From assembly GCA_963971285.1 (NCBI GenBank), contig OZ020253.1:20534528-20598527 (forward strand): a stretch of 64,000 nt of DNA, given 5' to 3'. Both the position numbers and the translations under genes were made by a program. The notes beneath the pieces were generated by a model. That model saw only the letters and a program-made list of their open reading frames with translations. It searched no databases and was not told the origin of the DNA. Within the stretch, counting starts at the first letter, position 1. Each line of letters starts with the position of its first letter. Positions 34,801 through 45,984 of the stretch are shown piece by piece. Origin of the DNA: Astropecten irregularis (lineage: Eukaryota; Echinodermata; Asteroidea; Paxillosida; Astropectinidae).

Positions 34801-37800
34801 TTTCTTCTTCCTGATCTTTCTTGTATCAAACATGAGAAAGAGATGGCGTTTTGAAATGGCATCTTAAAGAAAAAAGGAACCACACTTTTGGGATGAGAAA
34901 CATTGTTGTTTCTGAATCATTTTGTTTTCTTCATCCCTTCTTGCAGCTCTATTATTGGTCGGGACGTCAACCTTTTTAAGAAATATCTCCTGAACTTTAT
35001 CTATGCCATGCCTGCGGTGAGTTAACAATCCACATAACCTGATAGGAATGAACATGTTATTGTGATATGAACAAATTATTATTACATGTATATTGTTAAT
35101 TAATATTTAACATAACAAAGGGGAGATATTCAAAGGATATTGTTTCCCTTTGTACATTTATATTAAAATGCTGTGGGTTCAAAAATGGGGAAAAGTGTCT
35201 AGTTATCGAATGTATAAATTTGTCATGCCCTTATGTGTGTGCTAACATATAACCAGATGGAGTAAGCCAATCTACATATACTCATGTTCCAAATTATAAT
35301 TATAATTTTGTTGTCGTGCCAATTTAATGACTTCCTTATTCATTAGCTTTTTTCAAAGTGTTGGATTGTTTGACATCATTTGGTAATTGAATCACTTTTG
35401 CCTTGATGGAAAAACTCACATATTCTCATTTCTTTTTTCATTTCAGATTTCTCTGATTAACAACTTGTTAAAGGTAAGCTGAAATGTATTACTGCTTTCA
35501 AGTTAAATCCAAGTCTGTGCTATAGCAGCCATATTCAATTTGCTTGAGTCACAACAAATTATATTGTGTGTCATTTATGAACAAAAATAGAATATGGCTT
35601 GAATACAAATTTGAAATGTAAATTTGTGAAATCTGACTCTTTTCTCTCTCTGTAAAAACAAAATGGGAATAATATCAGAAGCATTAATTGAAGAATAACG
35701 TTTTCTTTTACAGTATGGCCTGAATGAAGTAAAGCTACGATTTAGAACACGTCTTACAACTCATCTGTATGAACAGTACTTGAAGTAAGTATTCACAGCG
35801 ATAGTGTGTGTAGGATCAAGTGTCAATCCATTGATAAATTTTCTTTGTTCCATACAACTTACAAGTTGCACCAATCGCAATAAGAGACAGTGCAGAGAAC
35901 ACACAGTCCCATTTCAATTGAGTAACTACATAAGAAGTTCCAAGTGTGTGGTAATTTAATCATAATGTTCCTATATTACACGTTAATCCTGTTACACTAT
36001 CTTATATATTGCATATCACTGATAATATCAATTTATGAGTTTGGCGTTGAAGTTCAGCAAATGATTCTTATTGTATTTTGACAGGGGGTTCACGTACTAT
36101 AAAATGAGTAACCTAGACAATCGGATTGCTAATGCTGATCAGCTGCTTACTCAGGATGTGGAGAGGTTTTGTAACAGCGTCGCAGATCTCTATTCCAATC
36201 TCAGCAAGGTACATTCTATTCCCTTTGTCCTGTCTTTCACATTTGAATTCCTGTGTTTTTGTACGGCTATTACAATTTGTATTTAAGTGGCCAAGGCGAT
36301 ATACCATTGAGGCACCTGAAAGATGCACTCCATTACATTAGATACCACTGCCAACATGTGTGAAGTTGTTCATTGAAAGTAGTGCAGTTGCATGACTACT
36401 ACAAGACATGGCTATTTTTGTATAACCTTGGTATTAAGAAGCTCTTGTGAATGTTTGCTTTCCTAATCTTTGTTTCAGAAAGTAAGATAAAGTGCATATA
36501 GCATGTTTGTAATTGGTTGCATACATATTGTTATGCATCATACAAGCAAACCTCTCATTGGTTTGTGTCTTGCATTCATTACACTAAGTGAATGTTCTTG
36601 TCATTAATGTTTCCAGCCAATATTAGATATCATGATATACATTCGAGAACTGACCAACACAATTGGAGCACAGGGTCCAACCTACATGATTGGTTATCTC
36701 TTGATGTCTGGAATGATTTTGACAAGGTACGCATTCTACTAATTAGGAAGAGAATTCATCTTTATTTACAGTTTGTACCTTTCTCAAATTATTAGGTGAG
36801 AGGGAGACGACCGTTTATGGATGGTCATCAATTGGTCCTTCCTCCAGGACTTTGTTAATAGAATGCCTTAGCAAACCAATTTCTAAGCACAGAAAACTTT
36901 TGCTTGACAGTAAAACCAGGTACGAAACAAACAAATTTTTAGGTAACTAAGAAATCTTGTCCAATAGTGTACTCTATCTAGTCATTGTCAATGTTGATAA
37001 ATAATAGATAATTCTAGTGAGTTTTTTTTGTTGCTTCTTTTTCAAATAAAACAATTTTTCTTGTTTGTAGGTTACGTAGGCCTGTTGGCAAGATGACAGT
37101 TGAAGAGCAGCGTTATGAAGGAGAGTTTCGATATGTCAATTCTCGACTTATCACGAACAGCGAGGAGATTGCTTTCTATCAAGGCAATAAGAGAGAGCAG
37201 AGGAACATTTACCATGCCTTCAACAAACTGGTCAGAACCAATGATTAGTTATCTAGTTAATTGATGATCCTTAAGCTGCTATTGCTGCTTAATATAATTT
37301 ATGTGTATCATTTATGGGTTCTGATGCTTGGCAATAATTATCTTGGGTTATAGCTTCTGATAGCCATTGCTGACCTGAGCAAAGATAGATTATATCTGAG
37401 CAAAAGATATAGATTATAAACGCATCATAAAGCTGGATTGAGGTTATAGTACTAGTTCAGCAGTTAATGGGATACATGGCTTCTGACTGTTAAATCTCAA
37501 GCAAATGTACTTAACTGATCACTGACTGATTTCAGCTCAAACCTGCTTTTGAAACTTGCTTTTAAAATACACCATTTTGATTTATCCTTGATGATCTCCT
37601 CTCCATTAGGTGAATCATCTACGCTCTTTCATCTTTTTCCGCTTTTCCATGGGCTTTGTGGATAACATCATTGCTAAATGTGAGTGTCAAGAAGCTTTGA
37701 TCTTTGATCATTTACAAAACATACTCATGTGATTTGACTTCTTTTTTCAGATCTATAAGAGGGCAATCTCCAGGATTGTGGATCTTTTCTCACTCTTTTT

Positions 37801-40800
37801 AGCAAGTTTAATTGTTATCCTAAAAAAGAATTTCAATTAATAAGCTTGTCTTGTTGGAGAGAGCCGTACACAACATTAAGATTGTGAAAATTTTTCAGTT
37901 ATTTCGTCTTGCTTGGTAGCTTAATTTCTTCATAATAGTCTTCACATTTTCAGAATTGAAACCAAACAAGTTTAAGTTTCATTTGTGTTTTAAATCAAGT
38001 ACCGGTATCATTTTTTGAAAACAATTTTAACATTTGAAACATATGTTTGTTAAAGAACCGGATTATATTCTCCTTTGCTCTCTAGACTTTGCAACAGTTG
38101 TCGGCTACCTTGTAGTCAGCCGCCCCTTCCTGAATCTAAGCCATGCCCCTTTCAAGGGCAAGAGCCACTCATTCATAATGCAGGTAAGTGGATTGGGGAG
38201 GGGGGTTGGTTTGCATTTCTGCAATTTTGTTCAATCCTCTTTCTGTAGAGCATTGTTGAATTGGACAGACCTTATTTTAGTGCGCACTGTGCAATCCCTT
38301 AGTTGTTTTTATTTGTTAGTTTTCATACTAGGCTTTTATTTTTTTATTATAAATAAATATATACCCATACTACTAATCCATTTATAAAGTACTTAAAGGT
38401 AGTATCATACTGACTGTTACTGTATCTTCCATGATATTTGTGGCCATGAATCTGCATTTCTTTGACAAAAACCAAATTATGATATTACCTTTAATACATG
38501 TAGGATTGTTTCAAAGTGCAACATTGACTGTGTACACCATTGACTGTCTACAAATTATTTACCAGAACTTAAGTGAATACATGAATTACAATTCTTGTTC
38601 TCTTTTTAATAAATCATACAATGTATAACATTGAAATGAGATAAAACAAACAAGGAGTAAGATGGTGTGCACCTCCTTTGACTGACTCAATTTGACTGAG
38701 TTTGAGTGGAATACAATTTACTAACCTTTAGTGTTTAGTGTGAGTTGTAGATCCTTATCACTTCACAATGGTGAGATTTATGTAGCACTTCAAGACTAAC
38801 CAAGGTACAAACTTCATAAGCTTTCATAGTTTACTTCCTCCATGGTTTAATCTTCATCAGATGTGATAAGGTATAACATCATCAACATGGGTACATTGGT
38901 AGGGAATCATTGGTAGAGTACTCAAGCATGTCCAAACAAAAGGGGGCATGCTTTGTGTCATAAAACCACAGTCTTTATTGAGTCCAGAGTCAATGCAGTC
39001 CAGCCTGTGGATTATCTTTTGTTCCTCTGCTTCTCTGTCCATTCTGGTTTTGGGCATTCTGGGTTTGAAGTTCTTTAGTTTGAGCACAGCAACTCTCAGG
39101 TCAGGGATTGAATGGCCAGGGATCAATATTGAAGGGTTGGGACACTGGCTTCTCTACATCCTGGTGTCCAATGTCAAACCTCTGGCCATTAATTGACCAG
39201 TTGCTGTATTGACTCACCAGTTTGACCATTGTACAGGGCTCATCTGGGGCATTGCTGACAACTGATAGCATAGACCACATTGGAGGAGTTGCAGGTGTGT
39301 GATCCCTTGATTGTGATTTTTGTGAAGGGTGCATTATTATGGCCAGTTATGGAAGTGCTGGTGTCTATGTAGTGACAATTTGGGCATCTTGGGGTTTTGC
39401 AAGGGCATGTTCCATTGTTGGCAGGAGGGGTAAGAATGCTCTTGACAAGATGAAGATTGTGGGGGGCATAGGTGGCAAGTCCGTTAGGCACTCGCCTCTC
39501 ACCAATGTGGCCCGGGTTCGAATCCGGCCTGGGTCATATGTGAGTAGAGTTGTGCATTGGTTCTCTCCTATGCTACGAGGGTTTTTCTCCAGGTGATCCG
39601 GTTTTCCTCCCTCCACAAAAATCAAACACTTTCGATCTCAGGCTGTACTCCGTGATCCTATATGGGTTAATGTGGCTGGCAGCCAAGGGCGCCGATGAAC
39701 AAAAGATAATCCACAGACTGGACTGCATTGACTCTGGACTCAATAGGGGCCGTGCTTTCATGTCACACTTACTACCAGTTATGACTTATCATGCTCCCTT
39801 TTGTTTGGATATGCTTGATTGCTTTATACCTGTTTATATACTCATGTTGATGATGTTTCACTTCATTACCGGTACATCTGATGAAGTAGTTAAGGTCATG
39901 TCGTTTTTACCTTAAATAGTTACATGTAGTCTTTAAGTGCTATCTAAATTTTTACCATTCACTTCACAATATTTAACCTCCAATCCTGTCTATGAATTCC
40001 TAATTACATTCACTCTAACAATCCCTTTTCCATTGATTTCTTCTACACATCTCACTCTAACTCCCTTTAATACCCCAAATGTTTCCAGTCTAAGTCAGCG
40101 CCTCTCCATTCAATAAGATGGTAAGACGGTAAATTTGCCGCTCTTTATAAACTGCTGCAAACTGCTCATCAACCAAAATAATAAACTGAAATATATGAAA
40201 TGCTTGGAGTTAGAAGGGCCTGACGTTTTGATCCGAGCAATTTCCGCTCAAATGCCTTTCAGAAAAATCCTGCAAGGATCGAAATGTCAGGCCCTCTTAA
40301 CTCCAAGTATTATGTCTGTCAAATACTGAATTTAAAAGCAGTGAGGAAATATGGGCAAGTAAAGCTCTCAAGCAATAGAGCATTTCAAGTGACTTACACT
40401 TTGTTCGTTCATCCACCATTAATGCCACAGACATATTACAAGGCAGGCTACATGATTTTGCGCATGTCGCAAGCAATTGGTCGCATTGTCCTAGCTGGAC
40501 GTGAAATGACCCGGCTTGCAGGGTAAGTAAACATCTTCAAAACTAACCCCAATCCACCCTAAAAACAAAATGAAACCTTCAAAGTAAAATGCACTCATCT
40601 GCTATGTGGAAGCTTTCAGTTTGTTTGATTGGGGGGTTGGATGTTCTTGCTACATAAAACACCAAAATGCAAGCCAGTCAGTAGCATCATTGGTAAAATC
40701 CCCATATTAGCCTCTGGGTAACAAGCTTTGAAATATGTGTTTGATATACTCTTTTTGGTTTTTACCTTTGACAGCTTGTGAATTTGAAATGAAATGAAAA

Positions 40801-43800
40801 AAAAAGAACAGGACCCGTAAATCAAACACATATTTTCTGCAGGCTTCATACCCAGAGGCTAGTGTGGTTCCTGGACTCCTTGACAATATTCCCATTACTT
40901 TGTTCAATAATTAGGAGTATTACCAGGCAGGTCGCATGCTGCTTCGTATGGCTGAGGCCGTCGGGCGCATTGTGCTCGCTGGTCGAGAAATGACCCGATT
41001 GTCAGGGTGAGTCAGTACTTTTCCCACATTTCACATTTTGCTTTTGCTTCTCAAGGTTTCATTTTGTGTTTTTGTTTTACCTCTTTATGTACCTGGTAAA
41101 TTTAAAGGTTTCCAGGGATTTATTTTCACTTTTCACTATTATGCCATTGGATAGTGAAATCCACTGTACAAAATAAAGATCAGAATTTCCTCATTTTTTG
41201 TAAGACCAAGTTGCATGCCTGGGTTTTCCTCTTCACATTCTATTTATATTACAATGTCTCATACAAGACATATTATTGTCATTTTGTAAATCAATTTTAC
41301 ATAAAGTGGCCACTGAAATGTTAATTGAAAATTTGAATTCCCCTTTTGCACTGATGTGGTGCCTGTAACAATGCAATTCTCAGAAATATGTGTTCAGATC
41401 CTTGGTCTGTGGAATTCATATGTTGACTAAGGATGTGCCATCAATGAAGTCAGGGTACTAAGCACATTCAATCTTAATTTGTAATTAGCTCTTTGAATGA
41501 TACATTGGTTGGCCAATTGGGCAGATTTGTCAGGTCCTTTTGATTAAAAGAAACATCACGTTACAATTTATTTGATTTCTTGCTGAATGATTTACACCAC
41601 AAAATGCCAATCTTGTGTGATAATCTGCCATACGTGGAAGGCAGATATATCTCATTGTACATTGGCAGTGGTTACCCGCTACCCATACTGACTGTCATTT
41701 ACCCTTTGATTTGCAGGTTCACCCAGCGAGTCACTGAGCTGATGACCGTTCTAAAGGACCTGAATGGTGGACGCTATGAACGGACAATGATCCGAGAGGC
41801 CAAAGGTCAGGAACCATTCTTACTGACCCAATCCCAAAGTGACCCCAAATCTGACCCTGAAATACTAGGTGAAAATCAGTGCATATATATTCTCTACTGA
41901 GTTGAGGCTGAAGAAGGTATTTGAACTGATTAATTAATGCGGAGCTCTTTTTGACTTGGTTTTTCCATTTACTCAGCAGACTCTGATAGTGAGGATGACA
42001 GGGAACCATTGGTGCCAGGCAGTGGTAAACTCATTCACCAGGATCACATTATAGAGTGAGTTCTTAGAACCCTCAGACCTATTTGTCTTATTGATACTTC
42101 ATTGCATCTGTGCTTTGCATTAGTTTGCTTTCTTTAAACCATAAATTGTCAGCTCAGATGATGGAAGTCTCATAAATACACAGACTGAGAAACCCAAAAC
42201 TTCCCTCCATGATTAAGGGAAATATTTATGATCAGATGTTATTGATGAATAGGAAAGCCTTAACAGATTGTCCAGCTATGTCAAGATGTTGCCAAATTGA
42301 ACAGGAACCATGTTTAGTGCTCATTTTTTCTTTGTATTGTTCATTTTGTTTGTGCAATTAGATTCAAGCAAGTACCATTGGTAACTCCAAATGGAGACGT
42401 CCTTGTGAGGGAGATGACCTTTGAGGTCAAATCTGGAGTCAATGTCTTGGTGTGTGGACCCAACGGCTGTGGCAAAAGTTCTCTATTCAGAATACTTGGA
42501 GAGGTATGCAGAGACGTAACCCTGAGACTGTTTGTGTTATCCATACTTAGCTCATTTTGTTTTCATTCAAACTTTCTTGAATCTTGCAATATTATCTTTG
42601 AGATTGTGTGAAGGATTGGGACTAGAAATAAATAGAAATAACAGCAATTGTAAACAGTTCAATTTACTGAGCTTTGGCTCCCAAATCATATTTGATTATT
42701 TGTTAATGTCTATTTTTTGTCCTTCTTCAGTTGTGGCCCTTGTTTGGAGGAACAGTAATTAAACCGGAAGCCAAGAAATTATTCTATGTTCCTCAGGTGA
42801 GATACAGGATCTATGAATTTGGAGTACATTTACTTACTACTGATATTATAGGGAATAAGAATATTGCAAAAACGGTTTGTGTAATAGGTATTTTATTACA
42901 TTATATTGTGTTTGTTTAATGCCATCGATATTACTGAAATGGAATTTGTCGTAGGAATACAATTACATGAACGATATGTGCAGTAGGAATATTATGCATG
43001 AAAAGAGTCCATGTAATGGGAACAGGTGGGGACCATGTATTTTGTTTAGTGTTACTGGTTTATGAGTCATGTTAATATTACATTGATTTCCATAGCTTTT
43101 ATGATATGTGAACAAGGTTTAATGATTTGCATGTCATATTTGCTTTAAACATCTTTCCTTTTATTTGAGGATGAATTGTTTAATGACATTTCATTTTTTC
43201 TAACAAACTATTTTTCATAATTTGTTGAATATGTTTTTGTTTTGGCAGAGACCGTACATGACACTTGGCACCTTAAGAGATCAGATCATCTATCCTGATT
43301 GTAAGGAAGACATGATCAGAAAAGGCATCTCAGATCAAGACTTGGAGCAGTCTATAACACAGGTAGGCTGGTTGTTAGCAGTCTATAACACAGGTAGGCT
43401 GGTTGTTAGCAGTCTATAACACAGGTAGGCTGGTTGTTAGCAGTCTATAACACAGGTAGGCTGGTTGTTAGCAGTCTATAACACAGGTAGACTGGTTGTT
43501 AGCAGTCTATAACACAGGTAGACTGGTTGTTAGCAGTCTATAACACAGGTAGGCTGGTTGTTAGCAGTCTATAACACAGGTAGGCTGGTTGTTAGCAGTC
43601 TATAACACAGGTAGGCTGGTTGTTAGCAGTCTATAACACAGGTAGGCTGGTTGTTTATAGCAGTCTATAACACAGGTAGGCTGGTTGTTAGCAGTCTATG
43701 GCACAGTACAGGTAGGCTGGTTGTTAGCAGTCTATGGCACAGGTAGGCTGGTTGTTAGCAGTCTATAACACAGGTAGACTGGCCGTTAGCAGTCTATAAC

Positions 43801-45984
43801 ACAGGTAGGCTGGTTGTTAGCAGTCTATAACACAGGTAGGCTGGTTGTTTATAGCAGTCTATAACACAGGTAGGCTGGTTGTTTATAGCAGTCTATAACA
43901 CAGGTAGGCTGGTTGTTTATAGCAGTCTATAAAACAGGTAGACTGGCCGTTAGCAGTCTATGGCACAGTACAGGTAGACTGGCCGTTAGCAGTCTATAGC
44001 GCATTATCCTATAATGCTGTCTTGAGGTTTTCTGCCATAAAGTAAGTAAATTTTGTTTCCTTGCAGGTTCAACTGAGTAACATCTTGGAGCGTGAGGGTG
44101 GATGGGATGCTGTTCAGGATTGGATGGATGTACTTAGTGGTGGAGAGAAGCAACGAGTAGCTGTAAGTACACATAAGTTTATGCACGCAGTTCCTCGCTA
44201 GAAACATTGATAAAATATCCAGAGTAAATTTGCTTCTCCTGAAACCTACTGAAAAATGAAAGCCCATGTAACCTAGCCAATGATCAAAGCCACTGAAAGT
44301 AGGTAATGTTCAAAGCTCCTTGGAAACTAGCCAATGAAAGCCCATAGCCAATGATCAAAGCCACTGAAAGAAGGTAATGTTCAAAGCTCCTTGGAACCTA
44401 GCCAATTAAAGCCCATGTAACCTAGCCAATGATCAAAGCCACTGAAAGTAGGTAATGTTCAAGGCTCCTTGGAACCTAGCCAATGAAAGCCCATGTAACC
44501 TAGCCAATGATCAAAGCCACTGAAAGTAGGTAATGTTCAAAGCTCCTTGGAACCTAGCCAATTAAAGCCCATGTAACCTAGCCAATGATCAAAGCCACTG
44601 AAAGTAGGTAATGTTCAGGGCTCCTTGGAACCTAGCCAATGAAAGCCCATGTAACCTAGCAAATGATCAAAGCCACTGAAAGTAGGTAATGTTCAAAGCC
44701 CCATGTAACATAGCCAATGTAACATAGCCAACGATCAAAGCCCCATGCCTAACTTTCTTGGGTTTCCAATTGCAGATGGCTCGCCTGTTTTACCACAAAC
44801 CTCAGTTTGCTATCTTGGATGAGTGCACCAGTGCTGTCAGTGTGGATGTAGAGGGCTTTATATACTCCCATGCTAGAGAGGTATGTTCTCCTTTAATATG
44901 ATGGGGCTACTCTTATCAGAAACTACATACATGTGGGACCAATGATTCTAGTCAACATTTAAGTTCTGTTTAGACTATATGCATCATACAAACGTTTCTG
45001 TATAAAGCCATAATGAGCCTGCTAGTATTGAAAGTTATTTGAAACACGTCAGGCCCTTGAAGGTGGTTGAAGGGCAATAATTTATGTGCATTATTATATC
45101 TCCCCCACAAATAAATCAATTATATCCAAGCATTTTATTAATTTCAGGTCAATATTTTGGCTGATGAGCAGTTTGCAGCAGTTTATTACTTGTATTGTTT
45201 CTGTATGAAGATTGATTTACATAGGGAAACCAAAGAATTACTTCTTTTTTGATAAAATAAGCTGTTTAAGTCTAGCATTTACCTTATACATGTACTTTGG
45301 TTTTATTGTCTTCCAGGTTGGAATTACTCTCTTCACTGTCTCTCACAGGAAATCACTATGGAAACATCATGAGGTCAGTGGAGTTAGAAGATCTTTTTCT
45401 CTTATAGATACTATAACTATCATACTTTGGTAGCACACCAAAACAGAAATTAAAACTCCTGTGAAAAGATTTTAAAAACACTATGGGTGTTTTTCACTGT
45501 TTTCTCCAAAAGTGTGAACTGAACGGGACTGAAAATTTCACAGATGACGATTACTGTATCTTTCTTGATTTTTTCCCCACGAATCTGCATTTTTTTGACA
45601 AAAACCAAAGTATGAAAATACCTTTAAATTTATGATTAAATTGCCTTTGTATTGAAACCGCCAGGAAAGAATCCTTGTTGAATTAGTGATTGAAGAACAT
45701 CACCTCACTAAATACCTGTTCTATGGCTTCTCTGAATGTGCTAGTGTATACATGTACAGTATATGCTTGTCAGAAACAGAGTACCAACATAAGTTATCTA
45801 CATCAGTCATATTGAACATATGCATTAAATGCACATGTAGAGTGCTAGATGTCCAACATTATGTCATGATTAACTTGAATAACATTTGTTTGTGTTTTCT
45901 TGACAGTATTACCTGATGTTTGATGGGCGTGGAGCTTATGAATACAAACCAATTGACAAGGAAACTATTGAGTTTGGATCCTAA
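31881..45984 (+). CDS. ABCD3: ABCD3 / PMP70, peroxisomal ABC half-transporter
   Basis: Dimeric peroxisomal pump for long- and branched-chain acyl-CoAs and bile-acid precursors. Exons: 31881-32011, 32998-33025, 33576-33637, 34166-34217, 34562-34650, 34947-35016, 35447-35473, 35714-35784, 36085-36208, 36617-36726, 37071-37230, 37610-37679, 38086-38183, 40431-40522 or 40915-41006, 41717-41805, 41977-42055, 42362-42503, 42731-42796, 43249-43362, 44067-44162, 44776-44880, 45317-45373 and 45907-45984. With one exon 14 this is 669 aa (human 659). The membrane domain contains [14 protein letters not shown] (about 284-297). The nucleotide-binding domain has Walker [10 protein letters not shown] (483-491), signature LSGGEKQR (581-588), Walker B FAILDE (601-606) and switch His635. 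Start is ATG 31881, or 31890 three codons on. Human-like along its length. Confidence 0.97.
32282..32849 (+). mobile_element. TTAA-target MITE split by a second element
   Basis: ABCD3 intron 1. The family body is recognisable on both sides (GGGCACTGTATGGGACTGAA before; AATCTGAATTTCTTTTAC after). It ends in TTTTAA. A 269-bp element interrupts it at 32513-32781. Confidence 0.75.
32513..32781. mobile_element. MITE nested inside a TTAA MITE
   Basis: Ends CAGGGCTCAA and TTGAGCCTTG are inverted with one mismatch. CTTAT flanks both sides, but a longer duplication is ambiguous, so the superfamily is uncertain. The interior has CTAGAC-type words in both orientations. Confidence 0.65.
33884..34094. 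mobile_element. MITE with CAATCCAG..AGCCCC termini, copy 2
   Basis: CAATCCAGTAAGCCCCTC against GGGCTTAATGGATC, in ABCD3 intron 3. Related to 15184-15361. Confidence 0.6.
38393..38494 (+). mobile_element. TTAA-target MITE, 102-bp internal-deletion copy
   Basis: Only the ends remain: TTAAAGGTAGTATCATACTG joined to the right-end region, then ATGATATTACCTTTAA. It is in ABCD3 intron 13. Confidence 0.8.
38850..39495 (-). mobile_element. Penelope-like retroelement fragment (endonuclease region), broken
   Basis: In ABCD3 intron 13 the minus strand encodes pieces typical of the C-terminal GIY-YIG endonuclease part of Penelope-like elements: [22 protein letters not shown] and later [17 protein letters not shown]. 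It is a broken 5'-truncated copy without the reverse transcriptase. A SINE lies at its upstream border. Confidence 0.6.
39457..39692 (+). mobile_element. tRNA-derived SINE, family 1, plus strand
   Basis: Box A-like region GCATAGGTGGCAAGTCCG and box B GGGTTCGAATCC, then a body with CTACGAGGGTTTTTCTCC and TCCCTCCACAAAAATCAAAC. Collinear with 62222-62456 on the other strand. Confidence 0.85.
39693..39905 (+). mobile_element. Second Penelope-like end fragment, opposite orientation, broken
   Basis: The plus strand repeats the [16 protein letters not shown] block seen on the minus strand at 39000. It ends with TCTGATGAAGTAGTTAAG, similar to the other fragment's tail. It directly follows the SINE, so SINE and retroelement pieces form an inverted cluster. 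Confidence 0.6.
40203..40307. repeat. 105-bp foldback repeat in ABCD3 intron 13
   Basis: CTTGGAGTTAGAAGGGCCTG pairs with CAGGCCCTCTTAACTCCAAG at the far end, arms of about 33 bases in all. Single-arm relatives occur near 11096-11137 and at 26459-26520. Confidence 0.7.
40431..40522 (+). other. ABCD3: ABCD3 alternative exon 14a
   Basis: 92-nt exon encoding [20 protein letters not shown] then [11 protein letters not shown]. Acceptor CCACAG, donor GG|GTAAGT. It enters in phase 0 and leaves with two bases, exactly like exon 14b. It resembles the human exon in RMSQA and RLAG. Confidence 0.85.
40915..41006 (+). other. ABCD3: ABCD3 alternative exon 14b
   Basis: 92-nt exon encoding [20 protein letters not shown] then [11 protein letters not shown]. 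Acceptor AATTAG, donor GG|GTGAGT. It is about three-quarters identical to 14a at protein level and closer to human in YYQ.GRMLLRM. Joining both exons would shift the frame. Confidence 0.85.
43350..43997. repeat. 31-bp minisatellite carrying the exon 19 splice donor
   Basis: About 20 units of GCAGTCTATAACACAG followed by GTAGGCTGGTTGTTA, some lengthened to 34-36 bases. The first unit overlaps the last bases of ABCD3 exon 19 and its donor, so almost every unit repeats a CAG|GTAG splice-donor-like site. Confidence 0.95.
44253..44740. repeat. 78-bp minisatellite in ABCD3 intron 20
   Basis: About six imperfect units built from AGCCAATGATCAAAGCCACT, GAAAGTAGGTAATGTTCAA, GCTCCTTGGAACCTAGCCAA and GCCCATGTAACCT. 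It ends shortly before exon 21. Confidence 0.9.
45412..45627 (+). mobile_element. TTAA-target MITE, shortened copy
   Basis: ABCD3 last intron. Keeps TATCATACTTTGGTAGC at the left and CCAAAGTATGAAAATACCTT at the right. The left third is deleted. Confidence 0.75.

Noticed and set aside
38850-39905. Functional host GIY-YIG nuclease gene
   Set aside because: The pieces are fragmentary, occur in opposite orientations and look like Penelope-like retroelement ends.
43350-43997. CRISPR-like regular repeats (31-bp period)
   Set aside because: Units abut without unique spacers, and the array sits in an animal gene intron. It is a minisatellite.
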